Shown here: in pieces, positions 62,404 through 64,000 of the stretch
How the letters are laid out: each line of letters opens with the position of its first letter
How positions within the stretch are numbered: position 1 is the stretch's first letter
NCBI GenBank assembly: GCA_049273695.1
Contig: JBASRE010000042.1
Span: 372,001 to 436,000 of the forward strand
From: UBA11740 sp049273695
GTDB taxonomy: Bacteria > Acidobacteriota > Blastocatellia > Pyrinomonadales > Pyrinomonadaceae
DNA length: 64,000 nt
Direction of reading: 5' to 3'
Notes under the pieces: model-generated
Told to the model about the DNA's origin: nothing
Database searches by the model: none
What the model saw: the letters and a program-made list of their open reading frames with translations, nothing else
Program-made: the position numbers and the translations under genes

Positions 62404-63432
62404 ATGAAGAAAATGAGATTTGAGTTCTACAGCGAAGCGATCGCCGCCGAGCCGAAGCTCTCGGTTGACGGTACCGTCGACAACGCGATTCACTTTTCGC
62501 ACTGGAAGGGAAACGAAACACCTGCGTTGGTGAAGGCCGATACCTCGACTGAGATCGCACTGAATGTCGTTGCCGCCGCGAATCGCGATCAACTGACGCA
62601 GGGAATCGATCTCGTCACGAACAATCACTTCGATACTGACGGCGTGCTGTCTGTCTGGGCGATGCTGAACGGCGAACGCGCGCTCGCGTTGCGCGAGCAA
62701 TTGATTTCCGCGGCCGAGGCCGGCGATTTCTGCGAGTTGAGTAGTGTGGGCGGCGTGCGCGCGAGCATCGTGATTCAGGGATCGGATTCGCCGACTGATA
62801 AGTCGGGGTCGCCACTGGCGCGGCAGCTGGCGGGCGAAGAGATCACTGACGAAGGGCGCGCCTATGAACTGGTTCTGCCACACGTCGAGCGTGTGATCAC
62901 CGACACGAATGCCTTCGAAGATTTGTGGCGCGAATCATGGACACGAATCGAAGCTGCGCTCGACAGTTTTGCGAAGGGCGTATCACGCGTTGAAGAAGAT
63001 ACTCAGGCAAGGTTGTCGGTGGTGACGCTGGCGCCTGCTGTTTTTGGAGCCATCGGCTTTGACCCGTATCACCATTCGGCCCCTTTCACAGCGATTTCGC
63101 ACCACGCGCATGGCGAGCTTTTCCTGATCGCAACGCCGCTCGGCGACGGTTGGGCTTACCGCATCGATTATCCGTACTACTCCTGGGCCGAGACCGTCGT
63201 ACGTCCGCGGATCGCGCGTCGCGATTTTAGTTCGCTCGTCCGTCAGTTCAATGACCTCGAGAAAAGCAGCACCGGTCGTTGGCAAACAGATGACAGCGAG
63301 CTCGCATCGGCGATCAAGTTTCGCGACGACCACGGAAAACTTGCCGCGTCGAAATTGACGCCCGACACCGTGGCCGGCCATCTCCGGGTCGCCGTCTCCG
63401 ACCCCGTTGCCGCTGAAGCCCACCATGCCTGA
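62404..63432 (+). CDS. DUF6687-type protein of unknown function
   Basis: A soluble protein of 342 residues. The ATG at 62404 (MKKMRFEFYSEA) is chosen because it avoids overlap with the receiver gene; a GTG at 62350 is possible. Recognisable stretches are NAIHFSHWKGNETPALVKAD, NNHFDTDGVLSVWAMLN and GWAYRIDYPYYSWAETVVRP, a pattern I associate with the uncharacterised DUF6687 family. The NHFDTDG segment recalls metal-binding DHH-type motifs, but no enzyme activity can be assigned. The methyltransferase start overlaps its stop by 8 bases, indicating an operon. Confidence 0.7.
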   Translation: MKKMRFEFYSEAIAAEPKLSVDGTVDNAIHFSHWKGNETPALVKADTSTEIALNVVAAANRDQLTQGIDLVTNNHFDTDGVLSVWAMLNGERALALREQLISAAEAGDFCELSSVGGVRASIVIQGSDSPTDKSGSPLARQLAGEEITDEGRAYELVLPHVERVITDTNAFEDLWRESWTRIEAALDSFAKGVSRVEEDTQARLSVVTLAPAVFGAIGFDPYHHSAPFTAISHHAHGELFLIATPLGDGWAYRIDYPYYSWAETVVRPRIARRDFSSLVRQFNDLEKSSTGRWQTDDSELASAIKFRDDHGKLAASKLTPDTVAGHLRVAVSDPVAAEAHHA

Positions 63433-64000
63433 TTGGGACCAGCGGTATCGCAACGGCGAGCACGCTACTAAAGAACCTTCGCCGCTCCTCCGTACAGCGA
63501 TCGAGAGTCTGAAGCCGGGACGCGCCCTCGACGTTGCGTGCGGTGTCGGTCGTCACGCGATCCTTCTCGCGGAGCTCGGCTGGCAAGTGACGGCGGTCGA
63601 TTCTTCGCGCGTTGGCATTGAGATCCTGCAACAACGTGCGCGTGAAGCCGGTGTCGCGGTCGAAACGCGCGTCGCGGATCTAGAATCTGGCGAGTTTCAG
63701 ATCGAACCCGAAACTTACGATCTGATTTGCGTCTTCTATTACCTGAAGCGCGATCTGTTTTCGCCCATCCGCGCGGGCGTCAAACCGGGCGGTACCGTCG
63801 TCGCCGCTATTCACCTTAACGACGGGAAAGAGGACGCGAAGCCTTCGAATCCCGCGTTCCTGCTGGAGCCGGGTGAACTAAAACAATTGTTTGCAGATTG
63901 GGAGATCACGTACTATCGCGAAGGCGAATCAGACGAAGGCGGTCATCATCACGACACCGCGTATCTGGTTGGGCGCAAGCCTCCGGAATTGAGTCAGTAC
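63425..64000 (+). CDS. Class I SAM-dependent methyltransferase (partial, runs off the window)
   Basis: An open frame of 192 codons from ATG 63425 to the right edge without a stop. The N-terminus (MPDWDQRYRNGEHATKEPSP) and SAM-binding motif I (ALDVACGVGRHAILLAELG), then VTAVDSS (motif II) and GGTVVAAIHL, identify a Rossmann-fold methyltransferase of the TehB/UbiE-like type. It overlaps the upstream gene by 8 bases, so the two are translated together. The acceptor substrate is not known. Confidence 0.85.
   Translation, partial: MPDWDQRYRNGEHATKEPSPLLRTAIESLKPGRALDVACGVGRHAILLAELGWQVTAVDSSRVGIEILQQRAREAGVAVETRVADLESGEFQIEPETYDLICVFYYLKRDLFSPIRAGVKPGGTVVAAIHLNDGKEDAKPSNPAFLLEPGELKQLFADWEITYYREGESDEGGHHHDTAYLVGRKPPELSQY

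Overview
The window looks like chromosomal DNA of an Acidobacteriota bacterium, most likely class Blastocatellia (inference). The evidence is the gene content: a VWFA-related protein of the acidobacterial type, two Ser/Thr kinases with membrane and TPR parts, many secreted beta-propeller proteins (three PQQ-like, two Asp-box/sortilin-like), secreted S8, S9 and M14 peptidases, and intergenic regions full of palindromic repeats. No replication, ribosomal or phage structural genes are present. One RNA gene, tRNA-Ala(CGC), was found.

Layout. 1-5 kb: a partial exported protein, an OPT transporter, the VWFA protein, and a small XRE regulator/unknown gene pair. 5-11 kb: small unknown gene, LecA-like domain protein, GGDEF/EAL protein, S8 peptidase with a hexapeptide-repeat tail, and a broken NtrC-type activator. 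11-15 kb: a monooxygenase-like protein, a NarX-like sensor kinase, its LuxR-type regulator and a receiver-only regulator. 15-23.4 kb: a genomic island abutting tRNA-Ala. 23.4-38.5 kb: a degenerate amidohydrolase, a D-aminoacylase/kinase/aldo-keto reductase operon, a small protein plus broken HNH nuclease gene, a serine hydrolase, a second kinase and a DASS transporter. 38.8-47.4 kb: three PQQ-like propellers and one Asp-box propeller, interleaved with copies of a 275-bp MITE-like element. 47.7-64 kb: proteinase K-like protease, DUF4126 protein, DPP4-like peptidase, NrfHA nitrite reductase, second Asp-box protein, M14 peptidase, TlpA-like protein, receiver protein, unknown protein, and a methyltransferase cut by the window end.

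Most interesting region. The tRNA-Ala 3' end (23301-23326) is repeated in direct orientation at 15598-15623 (26/26) and at 14987-15012 (24/26). These repeats bound two nested or tandem inserts. The larger carries only two genes, in one apparent operon: a Mrr-nuclease/NACHT-NTPase/HEAT-repeat protein of 1365 aa, then a Fe-S RecB-nuclease/RNase H-like/SF1-helicase fusion of 1125 aa. The smaller carries one coiled-coil/winged-helix protein. No integrase is visible. I infer a candidate anti-phage defence island of the bacterial NLR-like type with a helicase-nuclease partner.

Second theme: short mobile repeats. A 275-bp element with 18-bp terminal inverted repeats occurs four times, once with a clear 9-bp target duplication. 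Two copies in opposite orientation flank one PQQ gene, which points the opposite way to its neighbours. Other foldback elements fill nearly every other large intergenic gap.
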